From: Klebsiella oxytoca NBRC 105695
GTDB taxonomy: Bacteria > Pseudomonadota > Gammaproteobacteria > Enterobacterales > Enterobacteriaceae
Assembly (NCBI RefSeq): GCF_001598695.1
Contig: NZ_BCZK01000001.1
Location: 496,001 to 560,000, forward strand
Direction of reading: 5' to 3'
Length of the DNA stretch: 64,000 nt
Position numbers and translations under genes: made by a program. Shown here one piece after another: positions 40,301 through 49,919 of the stretch (positions are counted from its first letter, which is position 1; every line of letters starts with the position of its first letter). The notes under the pieces are model-generated. The model saw only the letters and a program-made list of their open reading frames with translations. It was not told where the DNA came from and did not search any database.

Positions 40301-41411
40301 CTATCAGCTGTACAGTAAAGTGACCGGCGGCCAGCGTATCGATCTGTTCGGCGCGCGCCTGGAGCAGCTCCCGGCAATCTGGCGCGAGCTGGCCGAGGCG
40401 GGATTTGAAACCGGCCACGCCTACGGCAAATCCCTGCGGACGGTGAAATCCTGCGTGGGTTCAACCTGGTGCCGCTATGGCGTCCAGGATTCCACCGGCC
40501 TGGCGGTAACCCTCGAACATCGCTATAAGGGGCTGCGCGCGCCGCACAAAATTAAAATGGCGGTCTCCGGCTGTACCCGCGAATGCGCGGAGGCCCAGGG
40601 CAAGGATATTGGCGTCATCGCTACGGAGAAGGGCTGGAATCTGTACGTTTGCGGCAACGGCGGTATGAAGCCGCGCCATGCCGACCTGTTCGCCAGCGAT
40701 CTGGATGAAGCCACCCTTATCCGCAGTATCGACCGGCTGCTGATGTTCTATATTCGTACCGCCGACCGTCTGCAGCGTACCAGTACCTGGATGGATAATC
40801 TTGAGGGAGGCGTCGACTATCTGCGCGCGGTTATCCTCGAAGACAGCCTTGGCATCGGCGAAGAGCTGGAGCAGGAGATGGCGCGGGTGGTCGAGAGCTA
40901 CCAGTGCGAATGGCAAACCACCCTTAACGATCCGCAGCGGCTGGCGCTGTTCCGCTCCTACGTGAACAGCGATGAGCCGGACGAAGCGGTGCAGCGGCAA
41001 ACCCTGCGCGGCCAGCCGCAGCTGGCCCCGTTCGCGGCGCAGGCCGAACCGGCGCTGCCGTCCCGCCCGTGGCAGGCCATTTGCGATCTCGACGCCATCC
41101 CGCAGCAGGCGGGGATTGGCGCGCGGCTCGGCGAGCGGCAGATTGCGCTGTTCCGCTTTGGCGATCAGGTATATGCCCTCGATAATCTTGAACCGGGCAG
41201 CGAGGCCAACGTTCTTTCGCGCGGCCTGCTGGGCGATGCGGGCGGTGAACCGATCGTGATTTCGCCTCTGTATAAGCAGCGTATTCGCCTGCGCGATGGC
41301 CGCCAGTGCGACGACGGCGAAATGGCGGTACGCGCATGGCCGGTAAAAGTGGAGAACGGTAAAGTATGGGTTGGCAACCAGCAGCTGCTGGCGCGCGCGG
41401 AGGCCTCGTGA
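37341..41411 (+). CDS. nasB: NasC-NasB fusion: FAD electron-transfer protein fused to assimilatory nitrite reductase (NirB+NirD)
   Basis: One uninterrupted 1356-codon frame covers what is described in K. oxytoca as two genes. Residues 1-398 are NasC-like: an FAD motif VIIGNGMAATRLAQAL-type at 5-20 and an NAD motif near 140. Residue 400 begins a NirB-type sequence (MTKPVLVLVGHGMVG), with FAD and NAD motifs and [2Fe-2S] BFD cysteines near 822-860 (CSCHNVSKGDIC, CTKAATGCGGC). A second BFD-like unit follows near 885-920. The sirohaem/[4Fe-4S] ligands are C-x5-C near 1037 and C-x3-C near 1077 (GCTRECAEAQ), and a NirD-like Rieske-fold domain lacking Rieske ligands begins near 1235. NasC passes NADH electrons to NasA; NasB reduces nitrite to ammonium. 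Two ATGs at 38535/38538 could still start a separate NasB. The end overlaps nasA by one base. Confidence 0.9.
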   Translation: MTRQLVIIGNGMAATRLAQALVERDAQRFSITIIGDEPGQAYNRIQLSPVLGAEKTAGETRLLPETWYQRHNVKVRAGETVTAVDIHARTLQTTAGVVSWDELVFATGSLPFVPPLPGITQPHVFAFRTLADVEGILAIDGPAVVIGGGVLGVEAAAALRRYGDSVTLLHRGSGLMEQQIDAFAGEQLQMLLADRGIRCVMESRIAAIDAHQVRLEDGRAFAASRVVLATGVQPNKRLAERSGLACARGILVDRQLATVQPGVSAIGECCEIDGRTWGLVAPCLRQAEVLAARLCATPGEDFCWQDSGTRLKVSGIELFSAGELRAAEQDESCISWDPLDRHYRRLLLRDGKLRGVLLLGDCSSAAPLTALLGADAPAPAEWLFDPSSTMQPRAAGKIMMTKPVLVLVGHGMVGHHFLEQCVDRRLHQRYRIVVFCEERYAAYDRVHLTEYFTGRSAESLSLVEGDFFAQHGIELRLSESVASIDREARVVRDAFGHETHWDKLVLATGSYPFVPPVPGHHLEGCFVYRTLDDLDQIAARAATARRGVVIGGGLLGLEAANALKQLGLETHVVEFAPNLMAVQLDNGGAAMLREKISQLGVGVHTSKATTEIVRNEQGLQLNFADGSSLAADMLVFSAGIRPQDGLARSGGLEVGERGGICIDNQCRTSDPDVLAIGECALWENKIYGLVAPGYQMARAAAATLAGEEGCFSGADMSTKLKLLGVDVASFGDAQGRTPGCQSYQWTDGPQQIYKKIIVSAEGNKLLGGVLVGDASDYATLLQMMLNGMALPNHPESLILPALEGSAPKALGVAALPDSAQICSCHNVSKGDICQAVNGGAGDMAAIKSCTKAATGCGGCSALVKQVMEYQLAEQGVEVKKDICEHFAWSRQEIYHLVRVNHIRTFEQLIARYGRGHGCEICKPLAASVLASCWNEYLLKPAHLPLQDTNDRYFANIQKDGTYSVVPRMAAGEVTPDGLIAIGQIAKRYQLYSKVTGGQRIDLFGARLEQLPAIWRELAEAGFETGHAYGKSLRTVKSCVGSTWCRYGVQDSTGLAVTLEHRYKGLRAPHKIKMAVSGCTRECAEAQGKDIGVIATEKGWNLYVCGNGGMKPRHADLFASDLDEATLIRSIDRLLMFYIRTADRLQRTSTWMDNLEGGVDYLRAVILEDSLGIGEELEQEMARVVESYQCEWQTTLNDPQRLALFRSYVNSDEPDEAVQRQTLRGQPQLAPFAAQAEPALPSRPWQAICDLDAIPQQAGIGARLGERQIALFRFGDQVYALDNLEPGSEANVLSRGLLGDAGGEPIVISPLYKQRIRLRDGRQCDDGEMAVRAWPVKVENGKVWVGNQQLLARAEAS

Positions 41412-44011
41412 TGAATGAAACCAGGACCACTTGCCCCTATTGCGGGGTCGGCTGCGGCATTATCGCCAGCCTGAATGCCGACGGCCAGGTTACCGTACGC
41501 GGGGATGAACAACATCCGGCAAACTTTGGCCGCCTGTGCGTGAAGGGGGCGGCGCTGGGCGAAACCGTCGGGCTGACGGGAAGATTGCTCTTCCCGGAAG
41601 TCGATGGCGGTCGCGCGACCTGGGCCCAGGCGCTGGCAGCGGCGGGTTCGCGTCTGCGGGAGATTATCGACGAGCACGGGCCGCAAGCGGTGGCGTTTTA
41701 TGCCTCCGGCCAGCTGCTGACCGAGGATTACTACGTGGCCAATAAGCTGATGAAGGGGTTTATCGGCGCGGCAAATATCGATACTAATTCGCGGCTGTGC
41801 ATGTCTTCAGCGGTCACCGGCTATAAACGGGCGCTGGGCGCTGATGTGGTGCCGTGCAGCTATGAGGACGTGGAAAACAGCGATCTGGTGGTGCTGGTCG
41901 GGTCGAACGCCGCCTGGGCGCATCCGGTACTCTATCAGCGGCTGGCGCAGGCGAAGCGCGACAATCCGCAGATGCGGGTGGTGGTCATTGATCCGCGTCG
42001 GACCGCCACCTGCGATATTGCGGACAGGCATCTGGCGCTGGCTCCCGGCAGCGACGGCGGACTGTTTGTCGGCCTGTTGAACGCCATTGCCGCCCGCGAC
42101 GACATCTGCGGCGATTTTAGCGATGCGCCGCAGGCGCTGGCCATCGCGCAGGACTGGGATATCAACCACGTCGCGCAGTTCTGCGGCCTGCCGCGACAGC
42201 AGATCGCCGATTTCTACAGCGAGTTTATCGCCGCTCCCCGCGCCATCACGCTCTATACCATGGGGATTAACCAGTCCGCCAGCGGCAGCGATAAATGTAA
42301 CGCTATCATTAACGTTCACCTGGCGAGCGGTAAATATGGGCGTCCGGGCTGCGGGCCTTTTTCGCTGACCGGACAACCTAACGCCATGGGCGGGCGCGAG
42401 GTAGGCGGACTGGCGACCATGCTGGCGTCGCATATGAACTTTGAAACCGACGATTTACGGCGTCTGGCGCGCTTCTGGGGGACCGAACGTCTGGCGCAAA
42501 CGCCGGGGCTGTCGGCGGTGGATCTGTTCGCCGCCATTGGCCGCGGCGAGGTGAAAGCGGTGTGGATTATGGGCACCAACCCGGTAGTGTCGCTGCCGGA
42601 CAGCCATGCGGTAAGCAAAGCGCTGGCGGCCTGTCCGCTGGTCATCGTGTCCGACATCGCCGCCGCTACCGATACCGGACGCTTTGCCCATATCCGCTTT
42701 CCCGCGCTGGCGTGGGGAGAGAAGAGCGGCACGGTAACCAACTCCGAACGAAGGATCTCACGCCAGCGCGCTTTCATGGCGCCACCGGGGGAGGCCAGAG
42801 CCGACTGGTGGATCGTCGCCCGCGTGGCCCAGGCGCTGGGCTTCGGCTCCGCTTTTGCCTGGCAGCACCCGCACGAGGTGTTCAGCGAACACGCCGCGCT
42901 TTCAGGATATGAAAATGATGGCCAGCGGGCATTTGATATCGGCGGACTGGCGGATCTCAGCCGCGAAGCGTGGGAGGCGCTGGAACCGGTGCGCTGGCCG
43001 GTGAGCCGCAGTGAAGCAGCCTGGAGTGTGCATAAGGGCTGGCATCGCGACGGTAAACTGCGGATGGTGCCGGTCGCGCCGCAACCTACCCGGGCGACCA
43101 CCGATGCGTTCTATCCACTGATCCTCAACAGCGGGCGGATCCGCGATCAGTGGCACACCATGACCCGCACCGGCGCGGTGCCGCGTCTGATGCAGCATAT
43201 TAACGAGCCGGTGGTGGAAGTCGCGCCAGCGGACGCGACGCGCTATCAGCTGCTGGAAGGCGAACTGGCGCGGGTGCGCTCACCGAATGGGGTGATGGTA
43301 GCAAAAGTGATTGTCAGCAATGGCCAGCGTCCCGGGTCGCTGTTTGTGCCGATGCACTGGAATGATCAGTTTGCTCGCCAGGGACGGGTGAATAACCTGC
43401 TGTCTGCAGTCACTGACCCGCACTCCGGGCAGCCGGAAAGTAAACAGGCGGCAGTGGCGATAGCTGCCTGGCTACCAGCGTGGAAAGGCGAGCTTTTTTC
43501 TCGCTTGTCGGTGCCGCTACCCGCTTCACTACACTGGCGGCGGCGGGCAGCGCAGGGAATCATTCATCTTTCGCTGGCGGGGGATATCGCCTCCCGCGAG
43601 TGGCTTATTGAGTGGTGCCAGCGAAAAGGGTGGCAACTACAGACAGCCAAAGGCGGTAGCATCTGGAACCTGCTGGCGTGGCAGGGGGAAGAGCTGATGC
43701 TCGGCTGGTGGAGCGATGTCAACGAACCGCGCGTGGATGCCGAGTGGATTAGCGCCGCGTTTCGCAGCCCTCCGCCGAATGCTACCCAGCGTCACGCATT
43801 ATTGAGCGGCAGAAAGGGTAGCGATGAGGTACCGCGCGGACGCATTATCTGTAGCTGCTTTAGCGTGGGCGAACGGGCGATAGACGAAGCGATTGCCACT
43901 GGCTGCCGTACGCCCGCCGCACTGGGAGCAAAGCTCAAATGCGGCACCAACTGCGGCTCTTGTATCCCGGAACTTAAGGCGCTGCTGGCGGCGAAGCTGG
44001 CGCAGGCCTGA
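41411..44011 (+). CDS. nasA: NasA, assimilatory nitrate reductase catalytic subunit
   Basis: The ATG at 41411 (MNETRTTCPYCGVGCG) overlaps the previous stop and gives 866 residues. The N-terminal [4Fe-4S] motif CPYCGVGC...RLCVKG is followed by a molybdopterin-guanine-dinucleotide oxidoreductase core. It contains GAANIDTNSRLCMSSAVTGYK with the Mo-region cysteine and a C-terminal MGD-binding domain. The last 60 residues form a BFD-type [2Fe-2S] domain (IICSCFSVGERAIDEAI, CGTNCGSCIPEL). It reduces nitrate to nitrite in the cytoplasm with electrons from NasC. It is the last gene of the operon; I see no clear terminator in the 100 bases after it. Confidence 0.96.
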   Translation: MNETRTTCPYCGVGCGIIASLNADGQVTVRGDEQHPANFGRLCVKGAALGETVGLTGRLLFPEVDGGRATWAQALAAAGSRLREIIDEHGPQAVAFYASGQLLTEDYYVANKLMKGFIGAANIDTNSRLCMSSAVTGYKRALGADVVPCSYEDVENSDLVVLVGSNAAWAHPVLYQRLAQAKRDNPQMRVVVIDPRRTATCDIADRHLALAPGSDGGLFVGLLNAIAARDDICGDFSDAPQALAIAQDWDINHVAQFCGLPRQQIADFYSEFIAAPRAITLYTMGINQSASGSDKCNAIINVHLASGKYGRPGCGPFSLTGQPNAMGGREVGGLATMLASHMNFETDDLRRLARFWGTERLAQTPGLSAVDLFAAIGRGEVKAVWIMGTNPVVSLPDSHAVSKALAACPLVIVSDIAAATDTGRFAHIRFPALAWGEKSGTVTNSERRISRQRAFMAPPGEARADWWIVARVAQALGFGSAFAWQHPHEVFSEHAALSGYENDGQRAFDIGGLADLSREAWEALEPVRWPVSRSEAAWSVHKGWHRDGKLRMVPVAPQPTRATTDAFYPLILNSGRIRDQWHTMTRTGAVPRLMQHINEPVVEVAPADATRYQLLEGELARVRSPNGVMVAKVIVSNGQRPGSLFVPMHWNDQFARQGRVNNLLSAVTDPHSGQPESKQAAVAIAAWLPAWKGELFSRLSVPLPASLHWRRRAAQGIIHLSLAGDIASREWLIEWCQRKGWQLQTAKGGSIWNLLAWQGEELMLGWWSDVNEPRVDAEWISAAFRSPPPNATQRHALLSGRKGSDEVPRGRIICSCFSVGERAIDEAIATGCRTPAALGAKLKCGTNCGSCIPELKALLAAKLAQA

Positions 44012-44113
44012 TATTCGGTATATTCCTGGAATCGTGCGGGAGGCTGCCAGGGCGGGTAAAAAACGATAAACTTAACTTTTGCCGCCATCACTTTATGAGT
44101 AGACGTAACCGAT

Positions 44114-45493
44114 TTGAGCTCCTTGTCGTTCCGTATAACCCCTTATTTACCGCTTCTCCTGCTGCTGACAGGCGCTCCCACCCGCGCGCTGCAGGATACT
44201 CAGGCCTTTTCCAGAGGCCCTGAAAGCTTACCCGACCTTGGCCTGGCGCCGCAGGTCGATGACGACGCAAAACATTTTGCCGAGATGGCGAAAAAATTTG
44301 GCGAAGCCAGCATGAGCGATAATGGGCTGACAACCGGCGAACAGGCGCGTGTATTTGCCATGAGCCGGCTGGGCAACGAAGTCAGCCACCAGCTGGAAAG
44401 CTGGCTTTCGCCGTGGGGCAACGCCAACGTCGATTTGCTGGTCGATAAAGAGGGCAATTTTACCGGCAGCAAGGGGAGCTGGTTTGTTCCTCTTCAGGAT
44501 AACGGCGACTATCTCACCTGGAACCAGTACTCGGTCACCCAGCGGGATAACGGTCTGGTCGGCAACGTCGGCCTCGGCCAGCGCTGGCGGATGGGCTCCT
44601 GGCTGCTGGGCTACAACTCCTTCTACGATAAAGTGCTCGATGAGCGCATGGCGCGCGGCAGCGTCGGGGCCGAAGCCTGGGGTGAATCGCTGCGCCTGTC
44701 GGCTAACTACTACCAGCCGCTCGGCGGCTGGCAGCAGGGGAGTAGCCTGACTCAGCAGCAGCGTATGGCGAGCGGCTACGATGTGACCGCTCAGGCGCGG
44801 CTGCCGTTTTATCAGCACATTAATACCAGCGTGAGCGTGGAGCAGTACTTCGGCGATAGCGTTGACCTGTTCCATTCGGGCACCGGCTATCACAATCCGG
44901 TCGCGGTGTCGGTGGGGCTGAATTACACCCCCGTTCCGCTGGTCACGGTGACCGCCAAACATAAGCAGGGCGAGAGCGGCGTCAGCCAAAACGATATTGG
45001 GTTAAAGCTGAACTATCGTTTTGGCGTTCCTCTGAAACAGCAGCTGGCGGCCGATGAAGTCGCCGTTAGCCGATCGCTTCGCGGCAGCCGCTACGATAGC
45101 CCGGAACGCGATAATCTGCCGGTGGTTGAATATCGCCAGCGCAAAACGCTGTCGGTTTATCTGGCGACGCCGCCCTGGGATCTTCAGCCCGGGGAGACGG
45201 TGCAGCTGAAACTACAGATTCGTAGCCTGCACGGAATTAAGTCGCTAAGCTGGCAGGGCGATACCCAGGCGCTGAGCCTGACCTCGCCGATAGAGGCCAA
45301 CAGTACGGACGGCTGGACCGTGATTATGCCGCGCTGGAACAGCGAAGCCGGGGCAAGCAACCGCTGGCATCTTTCGCTGGTGGTGGAGGATAAAACGGGT
45401 CAGCGCGTCTCATCCAATGAGATCGCACTGGCGCTGACTGAGCCGTTGGTACGCGTACCGGCCGATGGCGTTTCGTGGCAGCATCTGCCCTAG
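44114..45493 (+). CDS. ychO: YchO, invasin/intimin-like outer-membrane beta-domain protein
   Basis: A TTG at 44114 gives 459 residues and a good signal peptide ([18 protein letters not shown]). A nearby ATG at 44095 is in another frame. The mature protein has the inverse-autotransporter beta-barrel signature ([28 protein letters not shown] split across strands). It also has [29 protein letters not shown] and [21 protein letters not shown]. The C-terminus has an Ig-like domain. It matches E. coli YchO; the role is unknown but the fold is that of adhesin/intimin anchors. Its stop overlaps the narL stop by three bases on the opposite strand. Confidence 0.93.
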   Translation: MSSLSFRITPYLPLLLLLTGAPTRALQDTQAFSRGPESLPDLGLAPQVDDDAKHFAEMAKKFGEASMSDNGLTTGEQARVFAMSRLGNEVSHQLESWLSPWGNANVDLLVDKEGNFTGSKGSWFVPLQDNGDYLTWNQYSVTQRDNGLVGNVGLGQRWRMGSWLLGYNSFYDKVLDERMARGSVGAEAWGESLRLSANYYQPLGGWQQGSSLTQQQRMASGYDVTAQARLPFYQHINTSVSVEQYFGDSVDLFHSGTGYHNPVAVSVGLNYTPVPLVTVTAKHKQGESGVSQNDIGLKLNYRFGVPLKQQLAADEVAVSRSLRGSRYDSPERDNLPVVEYRQRKTLSVYLATPPWDLQPGETVQLKLQIRSLHGIKSLSWQGDTQALSLTSPIEANSTDGWTVIMPRWNSEAGASNRWHLSLVVEDKTGQRVSSNEIALALTEPLVRVPADGVSWQHLP

Positions 45494-46140
45494 AATACGC
45501 GCTCCTGATGGACCCAAACCGCCGCTTCCACGCGCGATTTCAGCTTCATTTTCTTCAACATATGTTTGACGTGCACTTTAACGGTACTTTCGGTGATATC
45601 CAGACGGCGGGCGATCATTTTGTTTGGCAGGCCCTGGGCAATCAGCTTGAGAATATCGCGCTCGCGCGGGGTTAGCTGGCTGATGTCGCGGTCTGAGGTA
45701 GCGCGATTAGCGCGCAGGCTGGCAGCCAGCACCGGGGTTAACGCTTCGCTGAGCACCATTTCGCCTGCCGCCGCCTGCTGTAGCGCTTTCAGCAAATCTT
45801 CCGGCTCCATATCCTTCAGCAGGTAGCCGTCGGCGCCGCGTTTCAGCGCGGTCACCACGTCTTCTTCATGATTGGAGACGCTAAACACCACCACGCGGCC
45901 GGACAGCGACTTCTCGCGCAGCTTGTCGAGCGTTTCCAGACCGTTCATGCCCGGCATATTGAGATCCAGCAGAATCAAATCAGGATCCAATGATTCCGCC
46001 ATCGCAATACCTTGCTCGCCGTTGCTGGCTTCGCCGATAACCTGGATATCCGGGGCCATGCTGATCAGCTGTTTGACGCCGGTGCGCAGCATCGGGTGAT
46101 CGTCGATGAGAAGGATGGTTGCCCGTTCCTGTTGACTCAT
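45490..46140 (-). CDS. narL: NarL, nitrate/nitrite response regulator
   Basis: The 216-residue regulator has a receiver domain with phosphoacceptor Asp59 ([13 protein letters not shown]), Asp13/14 in LIDDHP and Lys in YLLKDM. A LuxR-type helix-turn-helix follows ([25 protein letters not shown]...). It is phosphorylated by NarX and binds TACYYMT heptamers to activate narK and narG. It starts 10 bases after narX, in one leftward operon. Confidence 0.98.
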   Translation of the reverse strand: MSQQERATILLIDDHPMLRTGVKQLISMAPDIQVIGEASNGEQGIAMAESLDPDLILLDLNMPGMNGLETLDKLREKSLSGRVVVFSVSNHEEDVVTALKRGADGYLLKDMEPEDLLKALQQAAAGEMVLSEALTPVLAASLRANRATSDRDISQLTPRERDILKLIAQGLPNKMIARRLDITESTVKVHVKHMLKKMKLKSRVEAAVWVHQERVF

Positions 46141-46150
46141 GGAGTTCTCC

Positions 46151-47929
46151 TTATTGGATTGAAAACGATTTTTCAGGGATAAAAGTGACCACCACTTCGG
46201 TACCGCCGGTTTCCCGGCGCCGAACCTGGCAGTCCCCGCGCAGGCTCTGAGCGCGATCGCGCATGATAATCAGGCCGTAGTGGTTGCTGCGCTCCGCATG
46301 GTCCGGTACGCCGCGACCGTTATCGGCCACCGTCAGACGGACCTGATTGTCCCGCAACGCCACGGTAACGCTGACATCGGTGGCATTGGCGTGCTTCAGC
46401 GCGTTGCTGAGCGCTTCCCGGGCGATTTGCAGCAGATGGATGGCCTGATGCGACGGCACAAAACGCGGCGGCAGCTGATAGTCCAGGCGTACCGTAAAAC
46501 CGAAGTGGGCGCTGTATTCCTGGCAGCTGGCCTCCAGCGCCGGACGTAGTCCCGGCTCGGTGAGCTGTAGCCGGAAGGTCGTCAGCAGTTCGCGCAGCTG
46601 AGCCCAGGAGGTATTCAGTTCATTACGGATTTGCCCCAGCAGCTGGCGGCTCGCTTCCGGCAGGTCATCGCCCTGCATTTGCAGGCAGCTAACCTGCATT
46701 TTCATACAGGAGAGCGACTGGGCGATGGAGTCGTGGAGCTCGCGGGCGATAGTGGCGCGCTCCTCCATGACGATTAGCTGCTGCTGGCGCTCCTGATGAC
46801 GATCGAGAGCGAGGGTGCCGGTAAGTTGTTCCACCAGCGTGTCAACCAGCTGCTGCTGATCGTGGCTCAGATGACGCCCGGCGGGCAGGGTGGCCAGTAA
46901 AATACCGTACTGATTATGGGCATCCGACAGCCGCCATTTTAAAGTGGTGCCGGTATCAGGCAGCGGCGGCAGGTCGCGGGGACAGAGATAACAGCCCCTG
47001 TCGTCGCACTGAATATCGGAGTGGCAGGAAAACTCCTGATGGTTGTCTTCGTCTTCAAGGTCGTAGACGCGAACTTCAATATCGCGCAGCAGGGTCAGCC
47101 CCTGTAAACCGTTAAGAACGGGCGAAATGCGTTCACAGAGCGGCGCGTTAGAGTGCAGGCGGCGGTTGGCCTGCCACAGAAAGGCGAGGATCTCGTTTTT
47201 TTGCTCCAGGCCGGCGGTTTTTTCCTGCACCCGGCGTTCAAGCACCGAATAGCTCTCCGCCAGCTCTTTGGACATGTTGTTCAGCGCCATGCCGAGCGTC
47301 GCCATCTCGTTGCGCCCGTTAATCTGCGCCCGCTGGGTGAAATCACGTCGGCTCACCGCTCGGGCCATACCGAGCAGCTGTTTCCACGGACGTAACAGGC
47401 GGGCGCGCAGCCAGACGATGGTAAATACCAGCAGCAGCGCCATCCCTACGGCCATGATGCGCTGGATCCAGACAACGTGTTTAATCCGCTCCTCGGTGGT
47501 GTGATCGAAAGCGGTAACCAGCTGGTCAATGCGGTCGACAAAGCCGGCGACATCCGTCGCGACCGAGGCCTGATTTTGCGCTTTGCGCATTCCCGGCGCC
47601 AGCTCCAGCTGCCAGTAGTGCTGCAGCGCCTGGAGCTGCCGCTGCTGATCGTCATGGCGAGCGGCGTACTGCAGTTCCGGGCTAAAGACGGTTGCCGTCA
47701 TTTCATCCAGCAGCTTTTGATCGCTGTCGGTGAGCGGTATCGCCGCCAGCAGGCGATAGCTCTGCATGCGCAGCGAACCGGCTTTATTGATGGCATGCGC
47801 GCTGCCCTGAACGCCATGCACCAGGCGGGAAGAGATCGCCATTCCGGCGACGCCGATGATCGTGGCCAACAGAACGATCAGCGCGAGTTGATTAACCAGC
47901 GTCAGCGGCGTAAAAAGTCGTTTCAACAT
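46151..47929 (-). CDS. narX: NarX, nitrate/nitrite sensor histidine kinase
   Basis: I start at the ATG at 47929 ([14 protein letters not shown]), giving 592 residues; the longer frame runs into the NarL-site region. The order is TM1 (about 15-37); a periplasmic sensor with P-box [26 protein letters not shown] sequence split as HAINKAGS and [11 protein letters not shown]2 (about 150-175); HAMP; and a cysteine cluster C302-x5-C308-x4-C313-x2-C316. A HisKA_3 domain with His399 ([11 protein letters not shown]) and a HATPase with [12 protein letters not shown] follow. It senses nitrate and phosphorylates NarL. It is divergent from narK over 311 bases. Confidence 0.97.
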   Translation of the reverse strand: MLKRLFTPLTLVNQLALIVLLATIIGVAGMAISSRLVHGVQGSAHAINKAGSLRMQSYRLLAAIPLTDSDQKLLDEMTATVFSPELQYAARHDDQQRQLQALQHYWQLELAPGMRKAQNQASVATDVAGFVDRIDQLVTAFDHTTEERIKHVVWIQRIMAVGMALLLVFTIVWLRARLLRPWKQLLGMARAVSRRDFTQRAQINGRNEMATLGMALNNMSKELAESYSVLERRVQEKTAGLEQKNEILAFLWQANRRLHSNAPLCERISPVLNGLQGLTLLRDIEVRVYDLEDEDNHQEFSCHSDIQCDDRGCYLCPRDLPPLPDTGTTLKWRLSDAHNQYGILLATLPAGRHLSHDQQQLVDTLVEQLTGTLALDRHQERQQQLIVMEERATIARELHDSIAQSLSCMKMQVSCLQMQGDDLPEASRQLLGQIRNELNTSWAQLRELLTTFRLQLTEPGLRPALEASCQEYSAHFGFTVRLDYQLPPRFVPSHQAIHLLQIAREALSNALKHANATDVSVTVALRDNQVRLTVADNGRGVPDHAERSNHYGLIIMRDRAQSLRGDCQVRRRETGGTEVVVTFIPEKSFSIQ

Positions 47930-47997
47930 GGGATATGGGGCTCCTGACCGGCAAATTATCCGGGAGTGGCGCTTATTCTCGGACATCCCCTGGAGTA

Positions 47998-48024
47998 TAC
48001 CCATACCCCCAAAGGATTACCCCT
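47998..48024. promoter_or_regulatory. NarL heptamer cluster upstream of narK
   Basis: TACCCAT (47998), TACCCCC (48004) and TACCCCT (48018) fit the NarL heptamer. They are about 200 bases upstream of the predicted narK start site, where E. coli narK has its distal NarL sites. Confidence 0.7.
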
Positions 48025-48166
48025 TAATTGTCAGTCTACGATGGGCTGGTGGCAGGCGTTGAGGTAATCCCGGCACTGGCGTGAAAAACCACACTTTTTT
48101 GCGCAGAAATAGCTACTCACTTCGGGTGATGAATTTTTTTTAGCCAAATTAGCGCCAACTTTTCCT

Positions 48167-48180
48167 TTGATTTATATCAA
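48167..48180. promoter_or_regulatory. FNR site of narK promoter
   Basis: TTGATTTATATCAA is a perfect TTGAT-N4-ATCAA FNR box. Centred 41.5 bases upstream it predicts a start near 48215, 25 bases before the narK ATG. Confidence 0.9.
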
Positions 48181-48240
48181 CTTACCGCCGCCTGTAACCC
48201 ATAAGGTAGCCAGGGTTAATATGAATCATCAGAGGTGTCT

Positions 48241-49629
48241 ATGAGTCACTCTTCAATCCCGGAGAAGACTAACAGCTCAGTCATTAGCGACTGGCGTCCT
48301 GAAGATCCTGAATTCTGGCAGCAGCGCGGTCATCGCATCGCCAGCCGCAATCTGTGGATCTCCGTTCCGTGTCTTTTACTGGCATTCTGCGTCTGGATGT
48401 TGTTCAGCGCCGTTGCCGTCAACCTCAATAAAGTCGGCTTTCAGTTTACTACCGACCAGTTGTTTATGCTGACCGCGCTCCCGGCGCTGTCCGGCGCGCT
48501 GCTGCGCGTGCCTTACGCGTTTATGGTGCCGTTGTTCGGCGGTCGTCGCTGGACTGCGTTCAGTACCGGGATCATGATCGTACCCTGCGTATGGTTAGGC
48601 TTCGCGGTGCAGGATACCTCTACGCCTTTCAGCGTTTTCGTGATCATCTCTCTGCTGTGCGGCTTTGCGGGGGCGAACTTTGCTTCCAGTATGGCTAACA
48701 TCAGCTTCTTCTTCCCGAAACAGAAGCAGGGCGGCGCGCTGGGTATCAACGGCGGCCTCGGTAATATGGGCGTCAGCGTGATGCAGCTGGTTGCTCCTCT
48801 GGTGGTATCCCTGTCTATTTTCGCCGTCTTTGGCGGTACCGGCAGCGAACAGCCGGATGGTTCCATGCTATATCTGGAAAACGCCGCGTGGATCTGGGTG
48901 CCGTTCCTGATTATCTTCACCCTGGCGGCGTGGTTCTTCATGAACGACCTGTCGGCATCGAAGGCGTCGCTGAGCGAGCAGCTGCCGGTACTGAAGCGCG
49001 CGCATCTGTGGATTATGGCGCTGCTCTATCTTGCCACCTTCGGCTCGTTTATCGGCTTCTCGGCGGGCTTCGCCATGCTGTCCAAGACCCAGTTCCCGGA
49101 TGTGCAGATTCTGCACTATGCGTTCTTCGGGCCGTTTATCGGCGCACTGGCGCGCTCGACCGGCGGGGCGATCTCCGACCGACTCGGCGGGACTCGCGTG
49201 ACGCTGGTGAACTTTGTGGTCATGGCTATCTTCTGCGGCCTGTTGTTCCTGACGCTGCCGACCCACGGCGAGGGCGGTAACTTTATTGCCTTCTTCGCGG
49301 TATTTATGGTGCTGTTCCTGACTGCCGGTCTGGGGAGCGCGTCTACTTTCCAGATGATTTCGGTTATCTTCCGTAAAATGACGATGGATCGCGTCAAGGC
49401 GCAGGGCGGCAGCGAAGCGCAGGCCATGCGTGAAGCGGCGACCGATACGGCGGCGGCGCTGGGCTTTATTTCAGCGATTGGCGCCATTGGCGGCTTCTTT
49501 ATTCCAAAAGCGTTTGGTATCTCGCTGGATTTGACCGGCTCGCCGGCCGGAGCAATGAAGGTATTCCTGGTGTTCTATATCGCCTGCGTGGTGATTACCT
49601 GGGCAATCTACGGACGCAAGCAGAAATAA
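48241..49629 (+). CDS. narK: NarK, nitrate/nitrite transporter
   Basis: I use the ATG at 48241 (MSHSSIPEKTN); the GTG six bases upstream is an extension. The 462-residue major-facilitator protein has 12 hydrophobic segments and the two nitrate signature motifs GFAGANFASSMANISFFFP and GLGNMGVSVMQL in the first half, and GLGSASTFQMISVIFRK in the second. It exchanges nitrate and nitrite across the inner membrane for anaerobic respiration. It is controlled by FNR and NarL from the gap shared with narX. Confidence 0.97.
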   Translation: MSHSSIPEKTNSSVISDWRPEDPEFWQQRGHRIASRNLWISVPCLLLAFCVWMLFSAVAVNLNKVGFQFTTDQLFMLTALPALSGALLRVPYAFMVPLFGGRRWTAFSTGIMIVPCVWLGFAVQDTSTPFSVFVIISLLCGFAGANFASSMANISFFFPKQKQGGALGINGGLGNMGVSVMQLVAPLVVSLSIFAVFGGTGSEQPDGSMLYLENAAWIWVPFLIIFTLAAWFFMNDLSASKASLSEQLPVLKRAHLWIMALLYLATFGSFIGFSAGFAMLSKTQFPDVQILHYAFFGPFIGALARSTGGAISDRLGGTRVTLVNFVVMAIFCGLLFLTLPTHGEGGNFIAFFAVFMVLFLTAGLGSASTFQMISVIFRKMTMDRVKAQGGSEAQAMREAATDTAAALGFISAIGAIGGFFIPKAFGISLDLTGSPAGAMKVFLVFYIACVVITWAIYGRKQK

Positions 49630-49650
49630 TATTTTCTGGTGAGTTTCTGC

Positions 49651-49682
49651 AAAGGGCGCAAATATCGTTGCGCCCTTTTTTT
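49651..49682 (+). terminator. narK terminator
   Basis: AAAGGGCGCAA/TTGCGCCCTTT with a 6-base loop is followed by a long T-run. Confidence 0.93.
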
Positions 49683-49769
49683 ATTTATTATTTAGTTACA
49701 ACATGCTAATCGTTGAGGGTTATTTTAAAAGCAGTCCGGAGTCACAAATAAAATAGCGGCATAAGCATC

Positions 49770-49776
49770 TACCCCT
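49770..49776 (+). promoter_or_regulatory. NarL site upstream of narG
   Basis: TACCCCT lies about 195 bases upstream of the predicted narG start, the place of the main NarL site in E. coli narG. The 49683-50024 gap otherwise contains no credible gene. Confidence 0.65.
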
Positions 49777-49919
49777 TAATACCATGGCGAATGGCAAAAC
49801 CCTGGCCTTTGCAGGTTTTTTAGATGAATTTATATGTAAATCATATAGATATAAAATAGAAATAAATACTACTTTGGTGGTATCAGGCTTCCGGAGCGGC
49901 TTTTATAAGCCCTATCGTC

